This document shows positions 52,993 to 62,030 of a stretch of DNA of 64,000 nt, piece by piece; the first letter of the stretch is position 1; each line of letters begins with the position of its first letter. Both the position numbers and the translations under genes were made by a program. This stretch comes from Halostreptopolyspora alba (GTDB lineage Bacteria; Actinomycetota; Actinomycetes; Streptosporangiales; Streptosporangiaceae): NCBI GenBank assembly GCA_003725585.1, contig RJMB01000004.1, forward strand, positions 62,001 through 126,000, read 5' to 3'. Under the pieces are notes generated by a model, which saw only the letters and a list, made by a program, of their open reading frames with translations, ran no database searches and was not told where the DNA came from.

Positions 52993-53352
52993 TTGAATGG
53001 CACGCCCGGCAGGAGCAACCGGGTTCGCTCGTTCAGCCTCACCGGCGGGCGAACCAGGGCGCCGTCCCCACTGTTGCTCGAAACGCTGGTCTCCGCGATC
53101 AGTATGAACGCCACTGGTTTCGCGGAGCTCACCCCCGAGCAGCGCGAGATCTACCTCGCGTGCCGGGAACCCACGTCCGTGACCGAGATCGCGACGAGAC
53201 TCTCGATGCCCATCGGCGTCGCCCGGATCCTGATCAGTGACCTCTCTGATCACGACCGGGTCGCGATCCACCCGACGGTCCGGCGTGACCAGCCCTCGAA
53301 CCGCCATCTCCTGGAGAGGATCCTCCATGGGCTCGAGTCCATCGCTCAGTGA
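52993..53352 (+). CDS. cvnC: DUF742 protein (CvnC)
   Basis: 119 aa from TTG 52993. RSFSLTGGRTRAPSPLLLETLVSA (the usual form is RPYxLTxGRT) and EIYLACREPTSVTEIATRLSMPIGVARILISDLSDHDRVAIH, a winged-helix-like DUF742. 119 bp separate it from cvnB, longer than usual. Its end overlaps cvnD by 26 bp. Confidence 0.88.
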   Translation: MNGTPGRSNRVRSFSLTGGRTRAPSPLLLETLVSAISMNATGFAELTPEQREIYLACREPTSVTEIATRLSMPIGVARILISDLSDHDRVAIHPTVRRDQPSNRHLLERILHGLESIAQ

Positions 53353-53935
53353 GTTCTCGCGGTCGCCGGCTCAGGCGACCTCCGCGAAGATCGTGATCGC
53401 GGGCGGGTTCGGGGCCGGAAAGACCACGATGGTCGGGGCGGTCTCGGAGATCCCGCCGGTGAACACCGAAGCGATCATGACGCAGGCGAGCGTCGCGCAC
53501 GACGACCTGAGCGCGACCCCCGACAAGACCTCGACCACGGTCGCGATGGATTTCGGCCGCCTCAGCATCGACGAGGACCTACGGCTGTACCTCTTCGGCA
53601 CACCGGGCCAGTCGCGGTTCTGGTTCATGTGGGAGGACCTGCTGCGTGGGGCCATCGGCGCGGTCGTCCTCGCCGACACCCGGCGGCTCGAGGACTCGTT
53701 CCATGTCATCGACTACTTCGAGAAGCACGCGGACATGCCGTTCATGGTGGTGCTCAACCGGTTCGACGGGGTGGCGATGCACCCCGTCGAGAGTGTGCGC
53801 GACGCCATGGCACTCGGCCACGAGGTGCCGATCGTCCCCTGCGATGTGCGCGACAGGGCCGAAACCGCCGGGGTGCTGGCCCGGTTGGTCCGCTACTCCC
53901 TGACCTACGAGAGCGCGCCGGCGCTGACTCCCTGA
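53327..53935 (+). CDS. cvnD: Conservon small GTPase (CvnD)
   Basis: 202 aa from ATG 53327 (GGAGAGGA upstream). P-loop GGFGAGKTT (residues 26-34), switch region LSATPDKTSTTVAMDFGRL, G3-like LFGTPGQSRFWFMWEDLLRGAIGAVVLAD and a G4-like VLNRFDG. MglA-related ATP/GTP-binding protein that forms the switch of the conservon with CvnA-C. Confidence 0.92.
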   Translation: MGSSPSLSEFSRSPAQATSAKIVIAGGFGAGKTTMVGAVSEIPPVNTEAIMTQASVAHDDLSATPDKTSTTVAMDFGRLSIDEDLRLYLFGTPGQSRFWFMWEDLLRGAIGAVVLADTRRLEDSFHVIDYFEKHADMPFMVVLNRFDGVAMHPVESVRDAMALGHEVPIVPCDVRDRAETAGVLARLVRYSLTYESAPALTP

Positions 53936-54062
53936 GACCGTCACGACGGGCCGCGACGGCGGTGATCCGGCTCACGACGACCGGGACGGGAGCCCGCTCA
54001 GGCGCGGCCCCCACAACACCGGCGGACCCGACGGCCACCACATGGAGGTACGAGATCATCTG

Positions 54063-55310
54063 ATGCGCAAGATCCTGATCGTCGGGGGAGGGCAGGCCGG
54101 GCTACAGCTCGGGCTCACCCTGCTGCGGCACACGTACGACGTGACCCTCATGACGGCCCGCACCGCGGATGAGGTCCGCAACGGGCGCGCCACGTCGAAC
54201 CAGATCCAGTTCCCCTCGTCTCTCCAGTACGAGCACGAGTACGGCCTGAACTTCACCGACACCGTCCCGGAGTACGTGACCACCTGGCAGAACCGGTTCG
54301 CCGGTGGGGCCGGCGTCCCCGGATACCAGTGGTCCGGCCGGTTCAGCAGAGAGCCCGGAGCGCTGTGCGTGGACGAGCGGCTGAAGATGTCCGAGTGGCA
54401 GCGCATGTTCGAGGAACGGGGCGGCAGGGTGATCATCCACCCCGTCACCAGCTCCGACCTCGACGCCATGACGCGCATGTTCGACCTGGTCGTGGTCGCC
54501 GCCGGGCACTCCGGGCTGGCCGAGATGTTCCCCGCCAACCCCACCCACGAGCTGTCCAACGTCTCCGCGAACGGCGTCATGTTGGCCTACGTGCGCGTCG
54601 ACGAGGACACCGGAACCGGGCTGGGCGAGGTGCACATGCTGCCGGAGGTCGGGTACTTCGTCGTGATGCCCGCCATCTCCGTCACAGGCCCGTGCAAGCT
54701 CATCTACCTGTGCGGCCCCGCGACAGGTCCGCTGGGCTCCTGGCCGGACCGGATCCGGCCAACAGAGCACTTGGCGCTGATCCTTCGGACACTGCAGGAG
54801 CACGACGTCGAGCAGTACGAACGCTTCCGCGACGCCGAGCTGGCCGATCCCCGCGCGGTGGCGGTGGACTACTCGCAGCCGGTGGTCCGCCACCCGGTGG
54901 CCACCCTGCCATCCGGCGGCAAGGTCATGGGGCTGGGCGACACCGTGCTGGTCACCCAGCCGAACATGGCCCAGGAGGTCAACAACGCCTACAAGAGCGC
55001 CGAGATCACGCTCACCAACATCCTCGAACACGGCGACCGGCCGTTCGACGAGGAGTTCATGCTGCGGTGCTTCGACCAGTTCTGGTGCTACGCCCGCCAC
55101 ATGGCCGGCACCGTCGGTACCGCCCTGTCAGCCCCGTCACCGGCGCTCATGGAACTCCTCGGCGCCGCGGCCACACACCAGGAGATCGCCGACCGGTTCG
55201 TCGACGGATTCGATGACCCGGCCGACTACGACGCCTGGGTCACCAGCGAGGAGAAGGCCCGTGACTACCTGGAGCGGGTGACCGGCGTCCGGACGCTACA
55301 ACCGGGGTGA
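54063..55310 (+). CDS. Styrene-monooxygenase-like FAD protein (StyA family)
   Basis: 415 aa from ATG 54063, preceded by GGAGGT (13 bp upstream, a long spacing); an ATG at 54042 overlaps that site. N-terminal FAD motif KILIVGGGQAGLQLGLTLL. The family block RNGRATSNQIQFPSSLQYEHEYGLNFT and the later DTVLVTQPNMAQEVNNAYKSAEI match two-component styrene/indole monooxygenases, which need a separate flavin reductase. No StyB reductase is present. Its position directly behind cvnD replaces the cytochrome P450 (cvnE) found in several conservons. Confidence 0.8.
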   Translation: MRKILIVGGGQAGLQLGLTLLRHTYDVTLMTARTADEVRNGRATSNQIQFPSSLQYEHEYGLNFTDTVPEYVTTWQNRFAGGAGVPGYQWSGRFSREPGALCVDERLKMSEWQRMFEERGGRVIIHPVTSSDLDAMTRMFDLVVVAAGHSGLAEMFPANPTHELSNVSANGVMLAYVRVDEDTGTGLGEVHMLPEVGYFVVMPAISVTGPCKLIYLCGPATGPLGSWPDRIRPTEHLALILRTLQEHDVEQYERFRDAELADPRAVAVDYSQPVVRHPVATLPSGGKVMGLGDTVLVTQPNMAQEVNNAYKSAEITLTNILEHGDRPFDEEFMLRCFDQFWCYARHMAGTVGTALSAPSPALMELLGAAATHQEIADRFVDGFDDPADYDAWVTSEEKARDYLERVTGVRTLQPG

Positions 55311-55372
55311 GCCGGCGACCGCGACCAGGGCGCGACGACCGAGCCCCGGTGCCTCGGCCCACCAGGGCACCG

Positions 55373-55864
55373 TCACAGCAGGTGCGCGTTGATCTCGCGG
55401 ACCAGCGGGGCCAGTTCGGGCACCTCAACCACCGTTCGCCCCGCTTCCCGCAGCCGCTCCGCTCCGTCACAGTCGACGAAGACCGCGGGCTCGCGCCAGG
55501 CGAAGACGATCCGCGGAATCGGTGTGTCCAGGATCAGCTCGCTGCACGAGCGCGGGCGCGTCGCCCGCCTCGTGCACGGTTCCAGGGAGCTGTACAGGGT
55601 GGCGGTCCGCAACCGGGGGTCGGCCGGGTCGACGGAGGCGAGCGCCGCCTCCTCGGCGTGCTCGTGCCGGTCGTCCCTGCGCGAGTAGCCGTCGGCGACG
55701 ACCTCTCCCCCGGCGTCCACCACGAACGCCCCCACCGAGAAGGCGCTGGTCGAGGGTGGGCAGTGGCGCGACAGCGCGATCGCCGAACGCAGCCATCCGG
55801 TGTCGGCGCCGGTTACGTCGTCGGGCGCGGGGCCTCGCGTGCGTCCGGGGAACGACTCGTTCAC
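55373..55864 (-). CDS. RibD-type deaminase domain protein
   Basis: 163 aa. Zinc deaminase: HAEEAAL (His and catalytic Glu) and SSLEPCTRRATRPRSCSELI (PC-x9-C). Like the N-terminal half of RibD, which deaminates 2,5-diamino-6-ribosylamino-pyrimidinone phosphate. The ATG overlaps the reductase stop by 4 bp. Could serve riboflavin synthesis or a specialised deazapurine/pyrimidine pathway. Confidence 0.82.
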   Translation of the reverse strand: MNESFPGRTRGPAPDDVTGADTGWLRSAIALSRHCPPSTSAFSVGAFVVDAGGEVVADGYSRRDDRHEHAEEAALASVDPADPRLRTATLYSSLEPCTRRATRPRSCSELILDTPIPRIVFAWREPAVFVDCDGAERLREAGRTVVEVPELAPLVREINAHLL

Positions 55865-56547
55865 TTGCTGCCCGCCAGCCGGTAGCGAAGGACCGCCATG
55901 TCACCGACGGCCCGGGTCTCGGCCAAGCGTAGTGGGTCGCCCGGCCCATTGGGGAACGCGCCGTCCTCGACGAACCGGGGGGCCGCGGTGTCCCCGATGA
56001 GGAACGGGGCCACAGCGACACGCAGCTCGTCGACGAGACCGGCGGTGAGGAAGAGGGTGTGTACCCGGCTCCCCCCTTCGACCAGCAGCCGGCGTACACC
56101 GCGTCGCGCCAGGTCGTCCAGGACACCCGCGGGGTCGAGAGGGCTGCCCGCGTCGACCACCGTCGTGTCTCCGGTCCCGTGGAGGGCTCTCACAGCGGTG
56201 GCGTGTCCGCCGCTCTCGGAGTAGACGAGTTTCGCGGCGTCGCCGGTGGTGAAGAACCGCGCCGCGGGGTCGAGCGCGCCGCTCGCCGTGAGCACGATCT
56301 TGATCGGGTATTCGGTGGCTCCGTGGGACACGCGCCGGCTCCGCCTTTCCGGGGAGCGCACCAGCAGTCGTGGGTCGTCGCCCCGCAGGGTTCCCGCCCC
56401 GACGAGGATGGCGTCGCTCGCCGCGCGCTCCTCGTCGACCTCGTCGAAGTCGTCCTCGTTGGAGAGCCGCAGGCGTTTCGGCCCGGCGTCGTCGATGCGG
56501 CCGTCGAGGGACATCGCGCAGCTCAGAACGGTGTGGGGGCGGGCCAT
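55861..56547 (-). CDS. RibD C-terminal-domain reductase
   Basis: 228 aa from ATG 56547. PHTVLSCAMSLDGRIDDAG, AILVGAGTLRGDDPRLLVR, GVRRLLVEGGSRVHTLFL and LVDELRVAVAPFLIG are classic RibD_C/DHFR-like motifs, binding NADPH to reduce the ribosyl side chain. Coupled to the deaminase gene, so a split RibD. No ribBA, ribE or ribH in the window. Confidence 0.9.
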   Translation of the reverse strand: MARPHTVLSCAMSLDGRIDDAGPKRLRLSNEDDFDEVDEERAASDAILVGAGTLRGDDPRLLVRSPERRSRRVSHGATEYPIKIVLTASGALDPAARFFTTGDAAKLVYSESGGHATAVRALHGTGDTTVVDAGSPLDPAGVLDDLARRGVRRLLVEGGSRVHTLFLTAGLVDELRVAVAPFLIGDTAAPRFVEDGAFPNGPGDPLRLAETRAVGDMAVLRYRLAGSK

Positions 56548-56798
56548 GGGAACAGCGTAGCCGCTACGGCACGCGCGCGTCGTCACCGGATCCCCCACCT
56601 CGGGTCCCGTAGGGCCGCGCGACACCGGGTGGTCCCGCCGGCCGCGACACCGCGCGGGTTCCCCCCACGGTGGCACGGCCTCCCCGTTCCCCGGAACACG
56701 GCGCGTTCCGTATCGCCTCCGGCTTCCCACTGACGTAGCCGGGCTCCGATGGGCCCGCGGATCTCCCCGCCCCCAGCGCCCGAGCCCGGCGAGCACCA

Positions 56799-58430
56799 CT
56801 AGGGTTGGAATTCCGTCTCCACCGCGACAGCGACGTCGAGCACCAGGGGCTCGCCGCGGTCCCGCAGCGTCGGAACGGTCGCGTCCAGCACCGTGATGAG
56901 GTCGTCGAGGGTGTCGACGCGCCGGGCGGGACACCCCATCTCTCGGGACAGCCCGGACACCGACACCTCGGGGAAGTCCGGCCACGCCGGAGCGGCTCCG
57001 TGTTTCTCGGCCAGCCGGTCCATGACGGCGTAGCGCCCGTTGGACAGCACCACGAACAGCGCCCCCGCCCCATAGCGGGCCGCGCTCCACAGCGCCTGCA
57101 CCTGGTAGAGGGAGGAGCCGTCTCCCACCACGGCGATGACGGGACGGTCCCGCCGCGCCATACGTATCCCGGCCGCCGCGGGCAGAGCGAAGCCGAGGCC
57201 GCCCATGGCCGCGGAGAGGAACCCCAGTGGGCGCCGCGCGGGAACGCGCTGGTGCATCTCGGGTCGGCTCGAGGGTGTCTCCTCGACGAAGATCGTGTCG
57301 GCGGGCGCGCGTTCGGCCAGGGCCTCGAGCACGTGGGCGGGCCACATCGGCTGCCCCGGCGCCGGCCGGTCAAGGGGCTCGGGGGCCTCTCTGTACCGCG
57401 CGCTCCACTGGCGCGGCGCCACACGGGAGGTCAACGCCCCCAGGGCGGCGGGGATCGGGGCGAGGACCGCGGTCTCCACCGGGCTGCGGTATGCCTCGGC
57501 CGGGTCGTCGGTGAGCAGCCCGATCCGGGTTCCCGGCTCCACCAGTGCCCCCTCGGTGTAGGGGTACTGTCGAAACACCGGCGCGCCGACGGCGAGCACG
57601 GTGTCGTGTCCGGCGAGTGTGGCACGCAGCCCCGGCCGGTCCGCGGGCAGGAAACCGGCGAACAGCGGGTGGTCCTGCGGGAAGCCCGCGCGGGCGCCGA
57701 AGCTCTCCTGGAACACCGGCGCGCCGAGGCGCTCGGCCAGCGCGGTGAGGGCCGCCCACCCCTCCTCACTGTCGGTTCCGGCCCCGGTGACCAGCGCGGG
57801 TGTGTCCGCTTGGGTCAGCAGTGCCGCCAGGTCGTCGACCGCGGCGCCGTCGACTCCGTCGGCCCGGGCGACGTGCCGGGACGCGGCCATCACCGCGCTG
57901 TCCTCCGCCGGTGCCGCCCAGTCGTCCATCGGCACGATCACCACCGCGGGGCCACGCGCGTGCGCGGCGGCGTGGTGGCACCGGGCGACGGCGCCGGGCA
58001 CGTCCTGGGCGGTGGGCGGTTCCTCGACCCGCACGGGGTAGTCACCGGCCAGGTCGCGCAGTCTCCCGGCGAGGAAGGGCTCCAGTGTGAGGTGTCGGCG
58101 GTCCTGCTGGCCCACGACCACGACCAGGGGGGCGCGGTTCACGCGGGCCGTGGCCAGTGCCCCCACCGCGTTGCCCAACCCGGCGGTGGTGTGCAGCAGC
58201 ACCAAGGCGGGGCGGTCGCGCGCGATCGCCCACCCGGTGGCCGTTCCCACCACGGATCCCTCGTGCAGGGCGAGCACGAGGCGCAGGTCCTCGGGTAGGC
58301 CGGCGAGGAAACCGACCTCGGTGGAGCCCGGGTTGGTGAACAGTGTCGTCAGGTCGTGATCGCGCAGTACGTCCAGGGTCGCGTCTCGGACCGAGCGCTG
58401 TGGTGTCCCGGTCCCGTGTGGCTGTGCCAT
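56799..58430 (-). CDS. ThDP-dependent 2-oxo-acid decarboxylase, benzoylformate-decarboxylase-like
   Basis: 543 aa from ATG 58430. Resembles MdlC throughout: TNPGSTEVGFLAGLPEDLRLVLALHEGSVVGTATGWAIA (Ser and ThDP-activating Glu), LLHTTAGLGNAVGALATARVNRAPLVVVVGQQ (active-site His), VIVPMDDW, VGAPVFRQYPYTEGALVEPGTRI and the ThDP motif VVGDGSSLYQVQALWSAARYGAGALFVVLSNGRYAVM. Likely converts an aryl-2-oxo acid to aldehyde and CO2. Last gene of the minus-strand ABC operon (61900 to 56799). Confidence 0.88.
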   Translation of the reverse strand: MAQPHGTGTPQRSVRDATLDVLRDHDLTTLFTNPGSTEVGFLAGLPEDLRLVLALHEGSVVGTATGWAIARDRPALVLLHTTAGLGNAVGALATARVNRAPLVVVVGQQDRRHLTLEPFLAGRLRDLAGDYPVRVEEPPTAQDVPGAVARCHHAAAHARGPAVVIVPMDDWAAPAEDSAVMAASRHVARADGVDGAAVDDLAALLTQADTPALVTGAGTDSEEGWAALTALAERLGAPVFQESFGARAGFPQDHPLFAGFLPADRPGLRATLAGHDTVLAVGAPVFRQYPYTEGALVEPGTRIGLLTDDPAEAYRSPVETAVLAPIPAALGALTSRVAPRQWSARYREAPEPLDRPAPGQPMWPAHVLEALAERAPADTIFVEETPSSRPEMHQRVPARRPLGFLSAAMGGLGFALPAAAGIRMARRDRPVIAVVGDGSSLYQVQALWSAARYGAGALFVVLSNGRYAVMDRLAEKHGAAPAWPDFPEVSVSGLSREMGCPARRVDTLDDLITVLDATVPTLRDRGEPLVLDVAVAVETEFQP

Positions 58431-58446
58431 ATCGCTTCCGCCGCTC

Positions 58447-59241
58447 TCAGGGCGCGGCCGGAGAGGGCGCGGCCGGCCCGTTCTTGGCGTTCTGGATCTC
58501 GGTGTAGACCAGCGACCGCAGGGCGGTGAAGCGCTGGTCCGAGCGGGTGGAGAGCTGGTCACGCTCATCGGGCAGGTCCACGGCGATGTCGTCCTGCACC
58601 ACCGTCGGCGAGGACGACAGCACGAGCACGCGCTGGCCGAGGTAGACCGCCTCATCGATGTCGTGCGTGATGAACAGCACCGTCATGGCGAACCGCTTCC
58701 ACAACCCGCGGATCAGGTCCTCGAGGTCGGCGCGGGTCTGGGCGTCGACAGCGGCGAAGGGCTCGTCCATGAGCAACACGCGGGGCTCGTAGGCGATCGC
58801 GCGCGCGATCGCCACCCGCTGCTGCATGCCGCCGGAGAGCTGCCAGGGGTAGGACTCGGCGGAGTCGGCGAGGCCGACCGCCTGCAGCGCCTCATTGACC
58901 AGGGAGTCGCGGCGCCCCTTGCCGAGCTTCTTCTCCTTGAGTGGCAGCTCGACGTTGCCCCGGACGGTCAGCCACGAGAACAGGCTGCGCCCGTACTCCT
59001 GGAAGACCACGGCCATGTCGCGTGGCGGCCCGGAGATCGCGTGCCCGGCCAGCGAGACGCTGCCCGCGGTCGGCCTGAGCAGCCCGGCGACACACTTCAA
59101 CAGCGTGGTTTTTCCACAGCCGGACGGTCCCACGAGGCAGGACAGCTCGCCCTCCTCGAGACGGAAGGTGAGGTCGCGGACGGCCTCGACCTCGCGTTCC
59201 CCCCCGCCGTAGATTTTCTGCAGTCCGTTGACGTCAAGCAT
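58447..59241 (-). CDS. NitT/TauT-type ABC ATPase
   Basis: 264 aa. Walker A GPSGCGKTT, VFQEYGRSLFSWLTVRGNV, signature LSGGMQQRVAIARAIAYEP, Walker B LLMDEPFAAVDA and H-loop ITHDIDEAVYLGQRV, as in SsuB/TauB. ATPase of the importer encoded at 59287-61900. Confidence 0.93.
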   Translation of the reverse strand: MLDVNGLQKIYGGGEREVEAVRDLTFRLEEGELSCLVGPSGCGKTTLLKCVAGLLRPTAGSVSLAGHAISGPPRDMAVVFQEYGRSLFSWLTVRGNVELPLKEKKLGKGRRDSLVNEALQAVGLADSAESYPWQLSGGMQQRVAIARAIAYEPRVLLMDEPFAAVDAQTRADLEDLIRGLWKRFAMTVLFITHDIDEAVYLGQRVLVLSSSPTVVQDDIAVDLPDERDQLSTRSDQRFTALRSLVYTEIQNAKNGPAAPSPAAP

Positions 59242-59286
59242 GGCGGCGTTCCCGATCAGGGTTGGTGGCGGTGGCGGGCATGGCGC

Positions 59287-60093
59287 TCACTCGTCCCGGG
59301 CCGCGGCGCGCACGCCGTGGTACCAACGGAGCACGCGTCGTTCGACCCAGGCGAACATGATGGACAGGGTGACCCCCAGCAGGCCCAGCAACACGATCCC
59401 GCTCCACATCTCGGGAATCGCGAAGCTTCGCTGGAACTGGACGATGCTGAATCCGAGTCCACTGGTGGTGGCGAACATCTCGCTGATGACCATCAGGATG
59501 ATCGCGATGGCCAGCGCCTGCCGGAGTCCGGCCATGATCTGCGGGCTCGCCGAGCGCAGCACGAGGGTGGTGAGCCAGCGCCGTCCGCGCACGCCGTAGC
59601 AGCGGCAGGTGTCGGCGAGTACCGGGTCAACACCGCGCACTCCCTCGATCGTGTTCAGCAGCACCGGCCAGACGCACCCGGAGACGATGACGGCCACCTT
59701 CATCGGGGTGTTCACCCCGATGAGCAACATCAACAACGGGACGAGGACGGGCGGCGGGATGGCGCGGAAGAACTCCAGAACCGGTTCGACGGTGGCGCGC
59801 GTGTTGGGCGACAGCCCTAGGACCACCCCGAGGGTCGTCCCCAGGACCGCGGCCAGGGCGAACCCGGCCAGCAGCAGGCCGACGCTGGGAACCACGTCGA
59901 CCATGAACCGTTCGGAGAACCACACCTCTCCGAAAGTCGTCGCGATCTCGCCGGGGGTGGCGGTGTAGTAGCTGGCGGACACAACGGAGTAGCCCCACCA
60001 CAGCGCGATCAACACGACGGGGAGCAGGAGGATCTCGGCGACTCGGACGCCGCCGCGCCGGGCGGCCCGCGCCACGGTGTTCGCCATGGTCAT
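59287..60093 (-). CDS. NitT/TauT-type ABC permease (1)
   Basis: 268 aa, six membrane segments, BPD_transp_1. EFFRAIPPPVLVPLLMLLIGVNTPMKVAVIVSGCVWPVLLNTIEGV is the SsuC/TauC family block; the coupling loop precedes SASPQIMAGLRQALAIAI. Its ATG overlaps the stop of the second permease. Confidence 0.92.
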   Translation of the reverse strand: MTMANTVARAARRGGVRVAEILLLPVVLIALWWGYSVVSASYYTATPGEIATTFGEVWFSERFMVDVVPSVGLLLAGFALAAVLGTTLGVVLGLSPNTRATVEPVLEFFRAIPPPVLVPLLMLLIGVNTPMKVAVIVSGCVWPVLLNTIEGVRGVDPVLADTCRCYGVRGRRWLTTLVLRSASPQIMAGLRQALAIAIILMVISEMFATTSGLGFSIVQFQRSFAIPEMWSGIVLLGLLGVTLSIMFAWVERRVLRWYHGVRAAARDE

Positions 60094-60953
60094 TGCGCGG
60101 TCTCCGATCGCACCGAGGTGTGCCAGTGCAGGACACGGCGCTCCAGCATCCGCACACCGACGTTGACGATGACACCGAGCGCACCGGTCGCCACGATCAG
60201 GGCGTAGACGAGGGTGGTGGCCCCGCCCGACTGCGCGACGGAGATCTCCTGGCCCAACCCTGGGCTACCGATGGTGAGCTGGGCGGTCACCGCCAGGATC
60301 AGCGCGACGGCCGCGCCCAGCCGCAGCCCGGTCAGCACGTAGGGCAGCGCGGAGGGCCAGACAACGTAGCGGATCCGGGCGAGCCGGCCCAGCCCGTAGG
60401 ACTTGGCGGTCTGCTCGGCCACCGGGTCGACGTCGGCCACCCCGTAGAGCACCTGGATGTAGATCTGCCAGAACGACGCGTAGACCACCAGCAGCAGCGT
60501 GGACTGGATGTCGGTCCCGTACATCAGGATCGCCAGCGGGATGAGCGCCACGGACGGGATGGGGCGCAGGAACTCCACCGTGGAGGAGGTGAACCTGCGC
60601 AGCACGGGCACCGACCCCACGAGGAAACCCAGGACCACGGCCGCGACGAAGGATATCGCCAGGCCGAGTCCCCACCCGGCGACGGTGTCGCCGACCGCGA
60701 CCCAGAAACCGGGAACCAGGAGGCGCTCCCCGAGCGTGGCCAGGACCTCCGACGCGGGCGGAAGGTACTGGGGGGACACCACACCGGCCCGCGGCACGAT
60801 CTCCCAGATCAGCAGGAAACAACCGGCCCCGATGGCTCCCAGGAGCGACCGGCCGCCGGGGAGCGGGCGGGACCGTGTCCCGCTCCGCCGGCGTTCCCCC
60901 TTGTCAACGGGGGCCGCGGATGGCGGCGCGGCCCCGGTTGGCGATGTGGTCAT
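60090..60953 (-). CDS. NitT/TauT-type ABC permease (2)
   Basis: 287 aa. EFLRPIPSVALIPLAILMYGTDIQSTLLLVVYASFWQIYIQVLYGV plus PSALPYVLTGLRLGAAVALILAVTAQL. Paralogous to permease 1, so the channel is a heterodimer. Overlaps the binding-protein stop by 4 bp. Confidence 0.92.
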   Translation of the reverse strand: MTTSPTGAAPPSAAPVDKGERRRSGTRSRPLPGGRSLLGAIGAGCFLLIWEIVPRAGVVSPQYLPPASEVLATLGERLLVPGFWVAVGDTVAGWGLGLAISFVAAVVLGFLVGSVPVLRRFTSSTVEFLRPIPSVALIPLAILMYGTDIQSTLLLVVYASFWQIYIQVLYGVADVDPVAEQTAKSYGLGRLARIRYVVWPSALPYVLTGLRLGAAVALILAVTAQLTIGSPGLGQEISVAQSGGATTLVYALIVATGALGVIVNVGVRMLERRVLHWHTSVRSETAQ

Positions 60954-61900
60954 TGGGTTTCCCGGAACAGGCCGTCGATGTCGGCTTCCTCCTCGATGAG
61001 GCCGTCCTCGAGCATGAGCTCGCCGACCACCGTCGCGGACTCCTCGTCGGGTGCCGCGGGGAAGGCCGGCAACCGGATCTCATCGATGATCCCCTCGTCC
61101 ATCTCGGTGTAGGTGGGAAGGATCCGGCGGACCTCGTCGGGGTTGTCGTCGGCGTAGTTCATCGACTCGGTCATCGCGGCGCCGAACGACTCGACCATCT
61201 CGGGCTCCTCGGCGACGACCTCCTCGGAGGTGAAGTACGACGCGACGGAGAGCGACTCGTGGGTGTCCACGAAGTTCGACGCGATCTCCTCGGCCCCGTC
61301 CTCGAGCGTCATCGTGAGGAACGGCTCGACCACCCACGCGGCGTCCACCTCACCGTTGGCGAGGGCGGCCGGCATGTCGGGGAAGGGCATCTCGGCGAAG
61401 CTGACGTCCTCGGGGGCGCCCCCGTCCTCGCGCACGGAGTTACGCACCGTGGTGTCGCCGATGTTCTGCAGGTTGTTCACCGCGACGTCGGCGCCGGCCA
61501 GGTCCGCGGGGGAGCTGATGTCGCTTCCCTCCGGGACGACGACCGCGCCGAAGTCCTCGCCGTCCTTCCCCGTGGTGGTGACGCCGTTGCTGACGATCGT
61601 CATCGGCAGCCCTTCCTCGCGCGCGAGGATCAGCGAGGTGATGTTGCCGAAGGCGAAGTCGAACTCGCCACTGGCGACGCTGGGCACGGCCTGCGCGCCG
61701 CCGGTCGTGTTCTCGACCGTCACGTCGAGCCCCTCGTCCTCGAAGAAGCCCTGCTCCACTCCGAGGTGGATCGGCGCGGTGTCCACGATGGGCAGCGCGC
61801 CGACCGTGACGGAGGTGAGCTCGTTGTCGCCCTCGCCACCGCAGGCGGTCGTCGAGGCGAGTACGGCCACTCCGGCCGCGGCGAGGATCTTTCGATTCAT
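60950..61900 (-). CDS. NMT1/TauA-like ABC substrate-binding lipoprotein
   Basis: 316 aa from ATG 61900. Lipobox ASTTAC. SSUA/THI5-like: SVTVGALPIVDTAPIHLGVEQGFFEDEGLDVTVENTTGGAQAVPSVASGEFDFAFGN. First gene of the operon. The substrate is not a proven sulfonate; the linked decarboxylase and aldehyde dehydrogenase point to an aromatic or 2-oxo acid. Confidence 0.9.
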   Translation of the reverse strand: MNRKILAAAGVAVLASTTACGGEGDNELTSVTVGALPIVDTAPIHLGVEQGFFEDEGLDVTVENTTGGAQAVPSVASGEFDFAFGNITSLILAREEGLPMTIVSNGVTTTGKDGEDFGAVVVPEGSDISSPADLAGADVAVNNLQNIGDTTVRNSVREDGGAPEDVSFAEMPFPDMPAALANGEVDAAWVVEPFLTMTLEDGAEEIASNFVDTHESLSVASYFTSEEVVAEEPEMVESFGAAMTESMNYADDNPDEVRRILPTYTEMDEGIIDEIRLPAFPAAPDEESATVVGELMLEDGLIEEEADIDGLFRETQ

Positions 61901-61988
61901 AGGGGATCTCCCGTCGCACGCGTGGAAAGCTCGGGTGCGTTGTCCGGTCCGTGGTGGTGGGCCGCCCACGCCGACCAGGGGGCCGGAA

Positions 61989-62023
61989 GAGCCGTCGGGC
62001 CGGCCCCGCTGTCCCGACGGCTC
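61989..62023 (-). terminator. Terminator after the MetE-like gene
   Basis: An 11-bp perfect stem GAGCCGTCGGG/CCCGACGGCTC with a 13-nt loop, 8 bp beyond the stop of the gene at 62031. It separates this gene from the ABC operon that begins at 61900. Confidence 0.75.
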
Positions 62024-62030
62024 CCGTGCC

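Noticed and set aside
56799..58655. A longer ThDP enzyme starting at 58655
   Set aside because: The extension is the antisense-like, Ser/Arg-rich shadow of the ABC ATPase end; ATG 58430 gives the family length.
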